Source: Plenodomus lindquistii
Taxonomy: Eukaryota; Ascomycota; Dothideomycetes; Pleosporales; Leptosphaeriaceae
Assembly: GCA_025504975.1 (NCBI GenBank)
Contig: JANUWI010000003.1
Location: forward strand, 2,914,001-2,978,000
Direction of reading: 5' to 3'
DNA: 64,000 bases
A model generated the notes under the pieces. That model had not been told where the DNA came from and did no database searches. It saw only the letters and a list, made by a program, of their open reading frames with translations. Positions 21,566-31,095 of this stretch are shown in pieces (position 1 is the first letter of the stretch; the number at the start of each line of letters is the position of its first letter). Position numbers and translations under genes: made by a program.

Positions 21566-23125
21566 ATGAGCACGAATACTGAGCGCGAGGCACTGGGGGC
21601 GGCCTGGATTGCCACAAGCGCCAGAATCGGCGAGCTGATCAGTCAGTTGGTCGATAAGATGGCGATCGGGACCGACGAATGGCAGAGATACGCCCTGTTG
21701 AATGAATTTTTGGCATTTGTACCACTTTGGAAAGCCAGTATACGGGATTGGTTGGCTGCGATCGATGCGAATACGGTTGTGAACTTGGACATGGTTCAAG
21801 AAATGCGCTCACTCTGCGACCCATGGCCAGATTTCCTAGGACGGGCAACTGAGTCAGCGTCTACGGGTGATGTCTCGGGAGCGAACACGAATATTTATGT
21901 TGATATCGGAACCCAGACGGGTCGTTACATGATCGATACTGGAACCGAGACGTGCGATTTATCAGAGCGAAACCCCCTCTCAATGCAAACGCCGAAAGAC
22001 CCCTCTCTTCCACATTCAACGTCTTGTCATGGCGACGTCCACTCCCCTCCCGCATCCCCCCAGGCCCCAATCACACCGAAGGACACAGCAGCAGCAACGG
22101 TAATTGACATCGATGGTGATATCATCATGCCTGATGTCCGCGACGTTGGAGATGACGGAGATGCAAACCCTTCGGCAAATACCGCGCAACGTCATTCCAC
22201 TCTCGAGGAAATGGAAGGAGGACGAACAGATGAGTCGAGTACGAGGAAACGCTCAGGACCGCGTGTAGACCCAGAGGCACCGTCAAAAAGGAGAACACGC
22301 TCTCCAACAGTGAACACCACCGCCGGTGACCCACCATCTGCGCGCTCCGCCTCCACTTCAACACTTGGCCTTCGATCGTCGCAACAACCTAATCAACCAG
22401 TACCAAGCCCAGAGTTGGAACTTCCTATGAGGGATATCAAACCTCGCATAAATCCATCTGGTTCCAACGCGCATGCGGTCGATCGGGATAGTTCACCTGA
22501 GTCTGACGATATTCCCCCAGACTTTTACCAGCCCTTACCCTTCATGCGATGTAAAAAATGTCTGTGCAGGTTGGACTTTGAGTTTGGTTCCACTGATGAA
22601 TGGGACACGTGTGTCTTTTGCACCGGGGAAATGGAAAACCCGCCACCCAGAAAACACTGGTGCTCTCGTCACAACGGACATCAAGGTGCTATGCTCCCGG
22701 TGGCGGCCTTTCACGGACCAAGGGCTATAAACTGTTTGGGGTGCGAGGCGCAAGTCAACTACACTAGACCAGCAATGTATGTGTGTGCGATGTGTAAATT
22801 CATATATCCACCAGGATGCATATACTGGGGTGAGATGGAGAATTTATGCGATTGGTGTGCCAGATACAGGTCTTGGCCTGATACGCACCTATCCTGGTGT
22901 GAACGACACGATGGAAACAGAGGCGCCTTGGTCCCAAAATACACGTTTGATCTTTCAAACAGGCGCGTGTGTGAACCGTGTGTTGCGGCAGCAAAACCAA
23001 AGAAACCTCGCGCGCCGTCATCAACCAAACCAGTCACCAAAACCTCTTCAATATTTCGAACGATGAAGGAGATGCAAGAAAAGCTGGCCAGGAGGAGGGC
23101 GCAAAAAGACAAAGAAAAAAAATAA
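21566..23125 (+). CDS. hypothetical protein, disordered N-terminal half and duplicated Cys/His zinc-ribbon-like C-terminal half
   Basis: Intronless; ATG at 21566 chosen because the upstream 35 codons (ATG at 21461) read like 5' UTR. 519 residues. Residues 1-90 are helical, about 110-330 are Ser/Pro/Asp-rich and disordered with basic patches (TRKRSGPR, SKRRTRSP), and the last 170 are rich in Cys and His. The unit WCxxHxGxxGAxxP...CxxC occurs twice (HWCSRHNGHQGAMLP and SWCERHDGNRGALVP), each near CxxC pairs (CKKCLC, CVFC, CAMC, CDWC, CEPC). This looks like a duplicated zinc-binding module in a nuclear protein. No named domain recognised. Confidence 0.65.
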   Translation: MSTNTEREALGAAWIATSARIGELISQLVDKMAIGTDEWQRYALLNEFLAFVPLWKASIRDWLAAIDANTVVNLDMVQEMRSLCDPWPDFLGRATESASTGDVSGANTNIYVDIGTQTGRYMIDTGTETCDLSERNPLSMQTPKDPSLPHSTSCHGDVHSPPASPQAPITPKDTAAATVIDIDGDIIMPDVRDVGDDGDANPSANTAQRHSTLEEMEGGRTDESSTRKRSGPRVDPEAPSKRRTRSPTVNTTAGDPPSARSASTSTLGLRSSQQPNQPVPSPELELPMRDIKPRINPSGSNAHAVDRDSSPESDDIPPDFYQPLPFMRCKKCLCRLDFEFGSTDEWDTCVFCTGEMENPPPRKHWCSRHNGHQGAMLPVAAFHGPRAINCLGCEAQVNYTRPAMYVCAMCKFIYPPGCIYWGEMENLCDWCARYRSWPDTHLSWCERHDGNRGALVPKYTFDLSNRRVCEPCVAAAKPKKPRAPSSTKPVTKTSSIFRTMKEMQEKLARRRAQKDKEKK

Positions 23126-23375
23126 TGGAACGAATGATGGGTACAAGTTGGCCATGAATTGTAGTAGGTTTTGGAGTTCTAGGCAGGATTTTGCTTTGGG
23201 TTTTCTTGCTACACCCTCCCCTTTTCAGTGACAGTCACCGCGGAAGTTGAATATGAAGAGGAAGAGCCCGTCAAGGTTGAACCCACGGATGATGTTGTTA
23301 ACAAGGTTCAGCTATTCTTGTAACATATGTATGCAATCTCTTCGACATGCTCCTTCGCCAGTACACGGTGACCCT

Positions 23376-24148
23376 CTACCTTCCCAGGCGCAAGACGCAC
23401 TCTCGGTACTCCGAAGCCACACTCTCTGTCAGCCTCTTTTCATAATCAACCGGCCAGAGCAGTATAGCAAATGGCGCCTCATAGTACCAAGCGCCGTTGT
23501 CCCTAGTCATGTCTAAGCCCTTTCCACACATTTTATATTGCCGACCTATTGGATATGATGCAGCGATATGCTCGTAGATCATATTACGGATCTCGCGGGG
23601 AAGTTTCCTCATCATGCGCTCTGCGAGAAGCTCTCTGTTCAACAAACCGACGTTAATGGTTGCTGTCTCGAGACGAGCCGACAGGTCGAGCTTGTAATTG
23701 AAGAGTGCATCGGCCGTATCTGCGTTGATGGGCTCTCGCAGTAGATACTCGAATTCTGGATAGTTGCCGCGGATGCGCTGCTCGAACGTCTGTGATACAT
23801 TATGTTCCTCTACTAATTTGATGGCCCACGGAGCATACGCCGCCCGGATAACCTTCTCTTGCATGTCGATCATGAAGACGCCGACCTCATCCTCGTATGC
23901 TTCTACTTTCTTGTAGAGCTTTGCCAGCTCTTGTTCGCGATTGTCTTGGATCGGAGTATATGCATCGCTAGCGGTCTCAAGTGCCCCAGTGTTCGCGATC
24001 GCGGTTTGTGCAGATAAGCGCTCGATTGAATGCTAGTAATTTGTCAGCTATCGGACGTTTCGGCTCCGAGGGGGATTCTATCATGTACTTGGCCTTCAGC
24101 TCATTTGTAGAGAGCAATTGTTTCTAACGCTTCGCTGATGCCGGCCAT
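23376..24148 (-). pseudogene. F-box-like 'LPREIR' family gene with doubtful 5' end
   Basis: Main exon 24032-23376 (218 residues, no start of its own) holds KLPREIRNMIYEHIAASYPI, the F-box-like motif of the same broad family as the gene at 10709, here placed near the middle after a charged coil. The first exon that fits is 24148-24089 (MAGISEALETIALYK...), followed by an intron (GTACAT...TACTAG with GCTGAC branch site) that joins in phase 0. That exon carries a TGA at codon 16. Either the gene is broken by a CGA-to-TGA change, or translation starts at an internal ATG such as MIDMQEK (23873). No alternative first exon was found. Confidence 0.5.
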
Positions 24149-24350
24149 TGCAATTGCTACTATTCGTAGACTTGTTGTGTTTAGGGAGCGGGTTGAGTCT
24201 AGATGAGTTCCAGAGTCATTCCTGGATGTGTAAACCCCAGAAAATTAGGTATAGCCGCTCTTGCTCCACGCATGCACGTCTCATGTGCACTCCCACCAAC
24301 AGCCAATTAAGTTGCAGGCTCAATGCTACCAGTCACTCGACGAAAAACCT

Positions 24351-24369
24351 AAAATCAGTCACTGATTTT
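24351..24369. repeat. 19-bp palindrome, copy 3
   Basis: Exact AAAATCAGTCACTGATTTT, preceded by GAAAAACCT. Confidence 0.85.
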
Positions 24370-24595
24370 TTGGATTGCTCTTATAATGAGGCGAGCGTTA
24401 TATTATCTCGTCGGAACAAATTGTACCAGAGGAATTGAAACTATTTGGATTCTTGCTAAATATGCAATAACGCTTCCTTCATTCGCGGATCACGGTGTCT
24501 GTGACAATGGCATGCTACGGAAAGATGTAATCATGCTGCCTCTGCATCGTGTTGAGTATATCAGAGACGGATGTCATAGCTCTTGACTACTGCGC

Positions 24596-25282
24596 CTATT
24601 GGCAGAGGCGACGCCCTCTGTCGTGGACATGACAGACCCATTTGACTCTGCCATCGGTGTCGGTGTTGGGGACAGTGTCACCTGGGTAATCCTCGGCTCC
24701 ATCACTCATCAGATTGATGACCTCGACATCAACCATCATATGAACCAGACGACCACTTGGTGTATGTGAGGTGGCCTCAACACGACGGCGCTTATGTGGA
24801 CGGACAACATCGTGACAACTATCGTTAGTCTCCCAAGGACAGCAGTGGGAGGATGGAATGCTTACGATGACGCTCAGCCTACTGTCGGAGTTTGCGGGCA
24901 ACCTATCTTGCATCTCTTGCTATGGGAACATATGAGTGCATGTGGCGTGATCACCCCGATGATACGACTCACACCGTCAAAGTCGGCAGCACCCAAACCC
25001 ACAAGCATGCCCAAGTCCTCGATCTCGGCGAGACGAGCATTCAGATGATCAACTGTCTGTTGCAAGAGCTCGGCGTGGTGGTCTTGTTCTATCTTGTAGA
25101 CGACTTTGACTGCTTCGCGGGCGCGGGTCAAGGCTTCGTTTAGTTCACTCTATGCATTATCAGCAATGTTCTGTAAGCTGGGCAGTTGCAGTTACGTCGG
25201 GATGTGGGACCAGTCAGAGGTTGTATACCTGACGAGCAGCAGCTTCCTCTTGCTGAGTGGGGAGCGGTGGAGCTGATCGCAT
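24596..25282 (-). CDS. small coiled-coil hypothetical protein, four exons
   Basis: Exons 25282-25229, 25149-24973, 24919-24866 and 24790-24596; 159 residues. Donors GTATAC, GTGAGT and GTAAGC and branch sites GCTGAT and CTAAC are seen, and all joins are phase 0. The protein opens MRSAPPLPTQQEEAAARQ, then forms a coil (LNEALTRAREAVKVVYKIEQ...LNARLAEIEDL), then has a basic RRRVEATSH segment and an acidic end. The third acceptor (24791) is the least certain: a stronger-looking AG lies about 30 nt earlier but breaks the frame. No family recognised. Confidence 0.55.
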
Positions 25283-26747
25283 ATTGTAGGAGACCAGCTG
25301 GCAACACGAAAAAAAGTTCGAGTAGGGCAAATGTATCAAGCGAAGTGAAGACTGTCTCGCGTGTAAACAAATTGTTGTGTGGGAATGGAGGGAGGGCAAG
25401 ACTCGGGTACAAGAGGTCGGTCACTCGTGCTTATTCTTCTATATCACGAGCTTACAAGTTCATGTAATGCTATCCTTTCTTCTTTCATCCTCTTACTGCA
25501 CTAACTAATTTATTGGTTTTCAATGCCGCAGGCGGCAATTAAAGCTAATATAGTGGTAGCACTGGAACGCATCTCATGTTGTCAGATCATGTGATGAACT
25601 CAATGGCCCGGCGGCCTTCGTTTACTCGTCTGCCGCTCAAACCCCACTTCACATCCACATTACATTCTGCAGCCTCGTGCCTCGATCTATGGCGCATATC
25701 GGTAGAACCGAGGCTAGTGCCCCTGTCGCTCAGATCAACGAATGTGACAAAGAGACGTCCTCAAACCAGTTCGTCTCCTACTCGCAGCGTACCGCTATCG
25801 TATGAGAGGGGAGAGGCTGTTTAACAGTTCTTTTCTTGGGAGACGTACTGAAGTTTGGCGAGTAGGTTAGGTACGGGTGACGAGGAGGCGCATCTCGCTC
25901 AGCCCGATTTACCCGGCGTGCATGGGCATTACAAGGATAGCCCAGCAACCTAAAGTCAACCACTCCCATACCACACACCATGCTTTCGCCTTTGTGTTCT
26001 GATTCAAGGGAGATATTAGAAGGCTAATGTTTCCGAATCCAAGCGTGGGTATATACGCGGAATTCTTCAAATCTTCACATCAGTTTGGTCGGAAATGGCA
26101 AAAGGTTCAGAAAAGGGCATGTGAACGGATTTGAAGAACGAACTGAGTCATTGTAATGTGATTTTCAAATGGAAACATTGCCGCATCAATTTGTGTCGGT
26201 ATACCCAATGCAAGGGCAATTTACCATTTCTTCCATGTCACTACGTAGCGGTTCAATCATTCATGCGGAAACTGGTATTGACATTGGAAGCAAAGCGCCG
26301 CTTGATTGGAAATAGTATCAGCCTATCAGTAGTTTCTTTTTTTTTTATCTTGCTGGTGACGGTTGCAAGCAATTGTGTCGCGGCAGTCGCACGGTAAAGT
26401 CGGACCATGCACAAGCACTATGGTCGCACCTCGAATGTAGCCCCCTGTCTTCAGAAAGCGACACATTCTCCGTTCTTCGCGTACACACAAACCCCAGAGA
26501 CTCTGAACACATCCTTTCTTATCGTTATTTCATCAGCCATGTCTCACCGCACCCAGGTACCGTTCGCTTCAGATGACGCTCACCATCCACCGCTGGCTGA
26601 TGCACTCCTCCCCACCACCACCAACACCAACAGACGGAGGTCGAAAAACAAAGCAAAGTATGTTTTCACTGGTAGATCACTGTTCACATTAATATTGCTT
26701 CAAAGATGTCATGCAGTTGTCTAGTTTGCGCCAAGGCGGTGATAACT
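25283..26747. other. gene-poor stretch
   Basis: No supported gene. A short open segment at 26539-26660 (starting ATG TCT CAC CGC ACC) reads like the beginning of a hydrophilic protein with an RRRSKNKAK basic patch. It could be the first exon of the decayed ORF that follows, but no clean splice joins them. Confidence 0.4.
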
Positions 26748-27895
26748 TATTGTCGAATGCAGTCCGCTTTCATGTCCTCTTGCGTATGTTCTAACTATTG
26801 ATTCTGTTTTTAAATTTCCTAGCTAACGCTTATTATGTAGCTACCTAGACATCTAACTTAGCGCAGAGTTTATATAAAACTCCCAGTTAGACTAGTTCCT
26901 GGTCTCTACATTATGTCGCAATGCCTAACGCTGCTGTCCATGCTTAACTCCTATATTTCGACTACAACAAACATGTCAAGGATTAAATGGGAGCCCTAGA
27001 GATTATGGAACAGGAGCTGTCCTAACTAATGTTCTTTATTGATGAAACCTATTAGGAACAAAAACTCCCGGCTTTTGCACACCGCATTACATACCTTAAA
27101 TTGCCGCTGGGTATGGCCTTGAACAGTCTAACTTTATTTAATCAGCTCTCTCTTGTAACTGTACTAGACACAGACATGGAAATTCTTAATCACTTTAAAG
27201 ACGCAGCTTATTTAAATTCGTTGTCCGCCCTACTATTATAATCTGCACCCCGTCTTGAGGCGATTCTTGGCTCCATCAAGCAGGTACAATTAGACAACTT
27301 TAGTGGTGCTTAGAAAAACAAAACTGATAGCACTTGCTTGGATTCGCAGCAGCAGCACCTATGGACTAAACGTGAAACTTTGAAACAGGACTGTTAACAA
27401 GTTGAGGATGACAAATGACGAGTCGGCGATGATCGCAAGAAATTCGAAGAGGGGCGCAAGAAGTTCGAAGATGAACGCAGGCACTTCGACGAGGAGTGTG
27501 CCAATGAGGCGCATGCGCAATTCGCCGAGGCGCATGAGCAAGTCGACGGCGATCCCACCACAAGGCATAGAGTTGCAGATGTTGCACATGACACATCGCC
27601 CCATTCTGATGGTCTCTCCGGCCTGATTTCCCTTGGCCCATCTAACGAGGATGACTATAGCGAAAATGTGACCGTTCTCCAGCAACCGTCTACGCATCCC
27701 CTGCCCGATCGAGTGCCAACTCAGCAGCCTCAAGAGTCTCCGAGTTCTGGCACTCCGCGCGGAGACCTAGACCAGGCTTCAGGGTCAATCACATACGTCG
27801 ACCGCTCATCTGAGTACCTCGATATCGTTCTCTATGTCAACGACGGCGAGCAGGTCAACCTGGTAGATTTTGCGGAACTGGACATTGGCATATAA
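26748..27895 (+). pseudogene. ORF with ten RIP-type stops in its first two-thirds
   Basis: One frame runs without insertion or deletion from about 26754 to the TAA at 27893. It contains TAG at 26846, 26888, 27053 and 27311; TAA at 26945, 26984, 27023, 27239 and 27395; and TGA at 27416. Every one becomes a sense codon (CAG, CAA or CGA) by reversing a single C-to-T. After 27416 the frame is open for 158 codons: a charged coil (DDRKKFEEGRKKFEDERRHF) then a Pro/Ser/Asp-rich end. The decayed part is AT-rich and the open part is not. I recognise no family. A following frame (27870-28277) has ACIKCTNMGRLC and may be a continuation. Confidence 0.7.
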
Positions 27896-28277
27896 CAAGC
27901 CTTTCGGACAAAAAATGGAACACAATTACTGTATGACGGATATCACCCACTTGAATCTCAAAGTAGTTAAACGCCGCACTACTTCCATCGGCTTCATCTA
28001 TCCAGAGAAGCTGAACGACATGATGGATCTCCATACGTGTCTTCGTCGTCGTCTATGCCACTATGGTAGATCTGGGCGTATAGATACTGGCGAGGTTGAA
28101 GCCTGTATCAAATGTACCAACATGGGTAGGCTATGCTTGCGAATACACCGGGTTGGCTTGTATATCAAGCTCTGTCTATTCCCATACCCTGTAGCCAAGA
28201 ACAAATCGAAGCCGCATTGGCGCCTGTCGCAGCACTGGCTTCGGCGTGGCAAGCAAGGGAAGCAGCAGAACAAATAG
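27870..28277 (+). CDS. possible C-terminal exon with a Cys motif
   Basis: An open frame overlapping the end of the decayed ORF in a different frame. The distinctive part is EACIKCTNMGRLCLRI followed by KLCLFPYPV and a basic C-terminus (SQHWLRRGKQGKQQNK). Cys spacing C-x2-C-x6-C resembles half of a fungal zinc cluster. No independent start is convincing, so it may be the 3' exon of the gene above, reached by a splice or a frameshift. Confidence 0.3.
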   Translation: MRNWTLAYNKPFGQKMEHNYCMTDITHLNLKVVKRRTTSIGFIYPEKLNDMMDLHTCLRRRLCHYGRSGRIDTGEVEACIKCTNMGRLCLRIHRVGLYIKLCLFPYPVAKNKSKPHWRLSQHWLRRGKQGKQQNK

Positions 28278-28446
28278 TTTTGGTACCATTGTAGCTTGCC
28301 ATTTGTTACTCGAATACATCTTTTGCTCCTTTGTGACAACAAGCGTCGCTTCAGTGATTTGACAAGTCTAACGATAGGCTCAGTTTGACCAACAATGCAT
28401 ATATCCCTTGTAAAGTATAATTATACTAGCAGATATACAAAAAGCT

Positions 28447-28465
28447 AAAATCAGTCACTGATTTT
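28447..28465. repeat. 19-bp palindrome, copy 4
   Basis: Exact AAAATCAGTCACTGATTTT, preceded by AAAAAGCT. Confidence 0.85.
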
Positions 28466-28675
28466 TGTTTCTATGTAGCTGTAAACCATAGTTTTACTAC
28501 AAGGCTCGGCCTCTATGGGGTAAGCGTAGGCCTACATGGCGCGTGTTCGAGCCGTACATGAACCACTAAATCTACAGATAATCCATACTTAGATTATTAT
28601 ACTCTTTTTAAAGTTGCTGTCTGCATTGCGGATCGACTTTCGGACCGACATCTACCAATGGAAATACAGAAAGCT

Positions 28676-28694
28676 AAAATCAGTCACTGATTTT
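28676..28694. repeat. 19-bp palindrome, copy 5
   Basis: Exact AAAATCAGTCACTGATTTT, preceded by AGAAAGCT. Confidence 0.85.
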
Positions 28695-28921
28695 GTCTCC
28701 TGGGAAATTTGAATGAATTACTTGAGGCTGTTTAAGGGTATATCTTGCGATATTTACACGCATGACACATTGCCAATTCCCCATATGAAGCAGGGAGGCT
28801 ATGCTTAAGAGACTAGCGCTATATAGAACCTAACCAGCGAACATGCAAGTAGAAAGGAGGCCCAGCTTAGACACCCAGCTAAATGCATTGTAGACACACA
28901 TGGTAACACCATTTTCGAACT

Positions 28922-30580
28922 TTAATAACCTCTACGCATGTATCTCTCATCGCGCGTGCTCGCACAAGTCTCAGAGTGACGTCGTCCGGTTGTACCACGC
29001 AGGCCCATGATCATGCGTTTTGCGCTATCCAGATACTGACTTGAGGAAGAGCATATAGATACTAGTCGTCTGTGCATTATTAACGGGGTTGAATTTGGAT
29101 CAACAGGAAATGCTCCTACATCGATAGCGGACGTCGCAACGCTACTAGTTTTGACAGAATCATTGAACATGGTCCATGTTGTCTCTTCTAGGATACGATC
29201 GTAGTTCTCTCGGGTGTATGCTAGGTAGTGGCCGCTGCCAGCTTCATTTCCCAAATGACAGCAGAGGGCATATACGAAGTATTTGTGCTCCACATGTGGG
29301 TTAGTGTTATGTGGCCAGGTAAACAGGCCTACAGGAAACGTAACAGGTGAACGAATTTTGACGGTGATATCAGCGAGCTGGTTCGAGGGCCTTCGCCTGG
29401 TGTATCTGCAAAGTACGACGGCGAAGCGATCTGGTGGGTGCGGTATGACGACGGACTGTGTTGCATCCGACTCGCAGCTTGGACACACCATAGATGAAGT
29501 CGTCGGTCTTATCATATCTAGTAGCAGGTGTTGACCAGCAGTCACATCGAAGTTTGCCAGAACTACATCCAGTACATCCTTCGTTTCCCGGGGCTGGCAA
29601 TCGCCATGTCGGCAGTTGATGGTGATGTAACTAGTGATGGCAGGGAACATCTCGTCTAGTCCAGTCCAGCAATAGTTCTTGAGGAAATGCCAAAAGTCGT
29701 GAACATCTTGTTGAGTGGTCCCAACGAAAAGTTTCGCAGCGTCTCGTCTCTGAGGAACCTTGTCGTCTTTAGCGAACATGCGTATCTCATCTGCGAAGTC
29801 TGCCAGGAGATTTGCGGATTTTCCTCCCTTAGAGCGAAGACTATGGAGCAGTCGGACTAGTATCGGGGGCGATGGTTGGGCCATATGATTCTCAATTGCA
29901 TCGTGCTGCGTGGCCGCTATGATCTGCAGGAACGCGTTCATGTAGCATGATGCCCCCAAGTTTCGAAGTCCAGAATTGGCCCCATTTGCTCCACGATCAC
30001 CTCCGGATGGGTTCCTATCGTCGCCGCTATTCTCTTGCCCACTTGGAACGCCGGTTCCCGTACGTGGCCTCGAGCCTGAGATGTCTTTTCCTGCTCTAAT
30101 CCCCTCCAATGCTTTGCGAACGGTCCTTTCGATAGGCTCATTTCCGTCGCCAAATTGTTGTTTGGCAATGGACCGTCCAGCAGGCTGCCCGTCCCTGGTG
30201 CCAAACCTCCAAACGTTCATGAAATATGGCAGCTTTATATCGAATTTGTCGCCGGACTTCTTTGTGCCTTGCCAATCACAAAATGCTAGCCACATATCAT
30301 GCTCACTGTTTTCCTCGGATACGGGAATAGGCGCTGGGCAAGTGATCCCAACCTTGCCATCGCGTTTGCATAGAAGTCGAAATACTGCGATCCATTGGTC
30401 GTTGTACATTCCGATGACTTTGATCTCAACGGAGAGTCGGCGAATTTTCTCGGGGTTTGGGATGCGAAGTGCATCTGACATCTCAGTCTCAAAATACGCG
30501 ATAATGTCGTCACTAAAGTCGGCCGCAATGAGCGCGTCGCATTGCAATCGAAGCAGGCGATAATCCAGTGTCTCTTCCAT
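28922..30580 (-). CDS. ubiquitin-specific protease (USP/C19)
   Basis: Intronless, 552 residues. USP enzymes cleave ubiquitin from proteins. The Cys box is GLRNLGASCYMNAFLQ with the nucleophile at Cys212; the His box is GSGHYLAYTR with His451; the third catalytic position is MFNDS (Asn473/Asp474). Two CxxC-type pairs (Cys323/Cys328 and Cys366/Cys369) fit the zinc-binding fingers subdomain. All key residues are present, so activity is plausible. Residues 1-200 are an unassigned N-terminal part with a Gly/Asn/Ser-rich linker just before the domain. It lies next to the J-protein modules and on the same strand as the J genes. The upstream region has GTGAAGGTGAAC (30659-30670), close to the shared motif of the module promoters. 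Confidence 0.9.
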   Translation of the reverse strand: MEETLDYRLLRLQCDALIAADFSDDIIAYFETEMSDALRIPNPEKIRRLSVEIKVIGMYNDQWIAVFRLLCKRDGKVGITCPAPIPVSEENSEHDMWLAFCDWQGTKKSGDKFDIKLPYFMNVWRFGTRDGQPAGRSIAKQQFGDGNEPIERTVRKALEGIRAGKDISGSRPRTGTGVPSGQENSGDDRNPSGGDRGANGANSGLRNLGASCYMNAFLQIIAATQHDAIENHMAQPSPPILVRLLHSLRSKGGKSANLLADFADEIRMFAKDDKVPQRRDAAKLFVGTTQQDVHDFWHFLKNYCWTGLDEMFPAITSYITINCRHGDCQPRETKDVLDVVLANFDVTAGQHLLLDMIRPTTSSMVCPSCESDATQSVVIPHPPDRFAVVLCRYTRRRPSNQLADITVKIRSPVTFPVGLFTWPHNTNPHVEHKYFVYALCCHLGNEAGSGHYLAYTRENYDRILEETTWTMFNDSVKTSSVATSAIDVGAFPVDPNSTPLIMHRRLVSICSSSSQYLDSAKRMIMGLRGTTGRRHSETCASTRDERYMRRGY

Positions 30581-31095
30581 TGTGGCAAGAGTGAACTGCT
30601 GTTATTGTGATGGTGTTGTGCCGTAATGACGAGGAATAGAAACGACCGTCTGAGGTTAGTGAAGGTGAACGTTAGCGCTAGGCTGGCAAATGGGTAGGGT
30701 CAACCCAGAGGTTGGGTACGGGTTGGGTTACGAAGGCCCAAGCGTGGGTTGGGATTGGGTAGAGGTCACGTGATCATGGGATTAGGGTTAGGCTCCGGTC
30801 TTACTAGCCTGAAAATGCTTCTGCATGAACAGTCTCACTATGATACATTGTCCCGCGACTGCTTCTACGCCAAGTCATGTGCTGATGCGCTTGCGTAGTC
30901 AGTCGCTATGACTGATCGATACCTATGGTGTTCGATGTCAAAACCGAACCCCATCCCGCGATCCTCCCCCGAGCAGTCCAACAGCCGATCATGCATGACA
31001 TCCTCTTCGATATCTCCAACGCACTAGTGCCACATGTACGTATGAGTCTATACTACAACACCACACCGTTGGTCAGCTGCTGTGCAACCTAGTCG
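30581..31095. other. intergenic, G-rich repeats upstream of the deubiquitinase gene
   Basis: About 30688-30765 is rich in GGGT and GGTTGGG units with a CACGTG site just after; 30780-30793 has TTAGGGTTAGG, under two telomere-type units. No gene supported. Confidence 0.5.
30659..30670. promoter_or_regulatory. TTCACC-type motif upstream of the deubiquitinase gene
   Basis: GTGAAGGTGAAC, whose complement contains TTCACCTTCAC, as also seen in the module 3 promoter. 79 bp before the start codon. Confidence 0.4.

Larger units (their letters stand above)
28278..28921. other. gene-free stretch with two palindrome copies
   Basis: Holds palindrome copies 4 and 5, 229 bp apart and in the same sequence context (A-rich, AGCT, palindrome). 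No gene supported. Confidence 0.6.

Noticed and set aside
26748..27416. Reassigned stop codons (TAA/TAG read as Gln)
   Set aside because: Every intact gene in the window uses normal stops. The stops are confined to one AT-rich segment and fit RIP.
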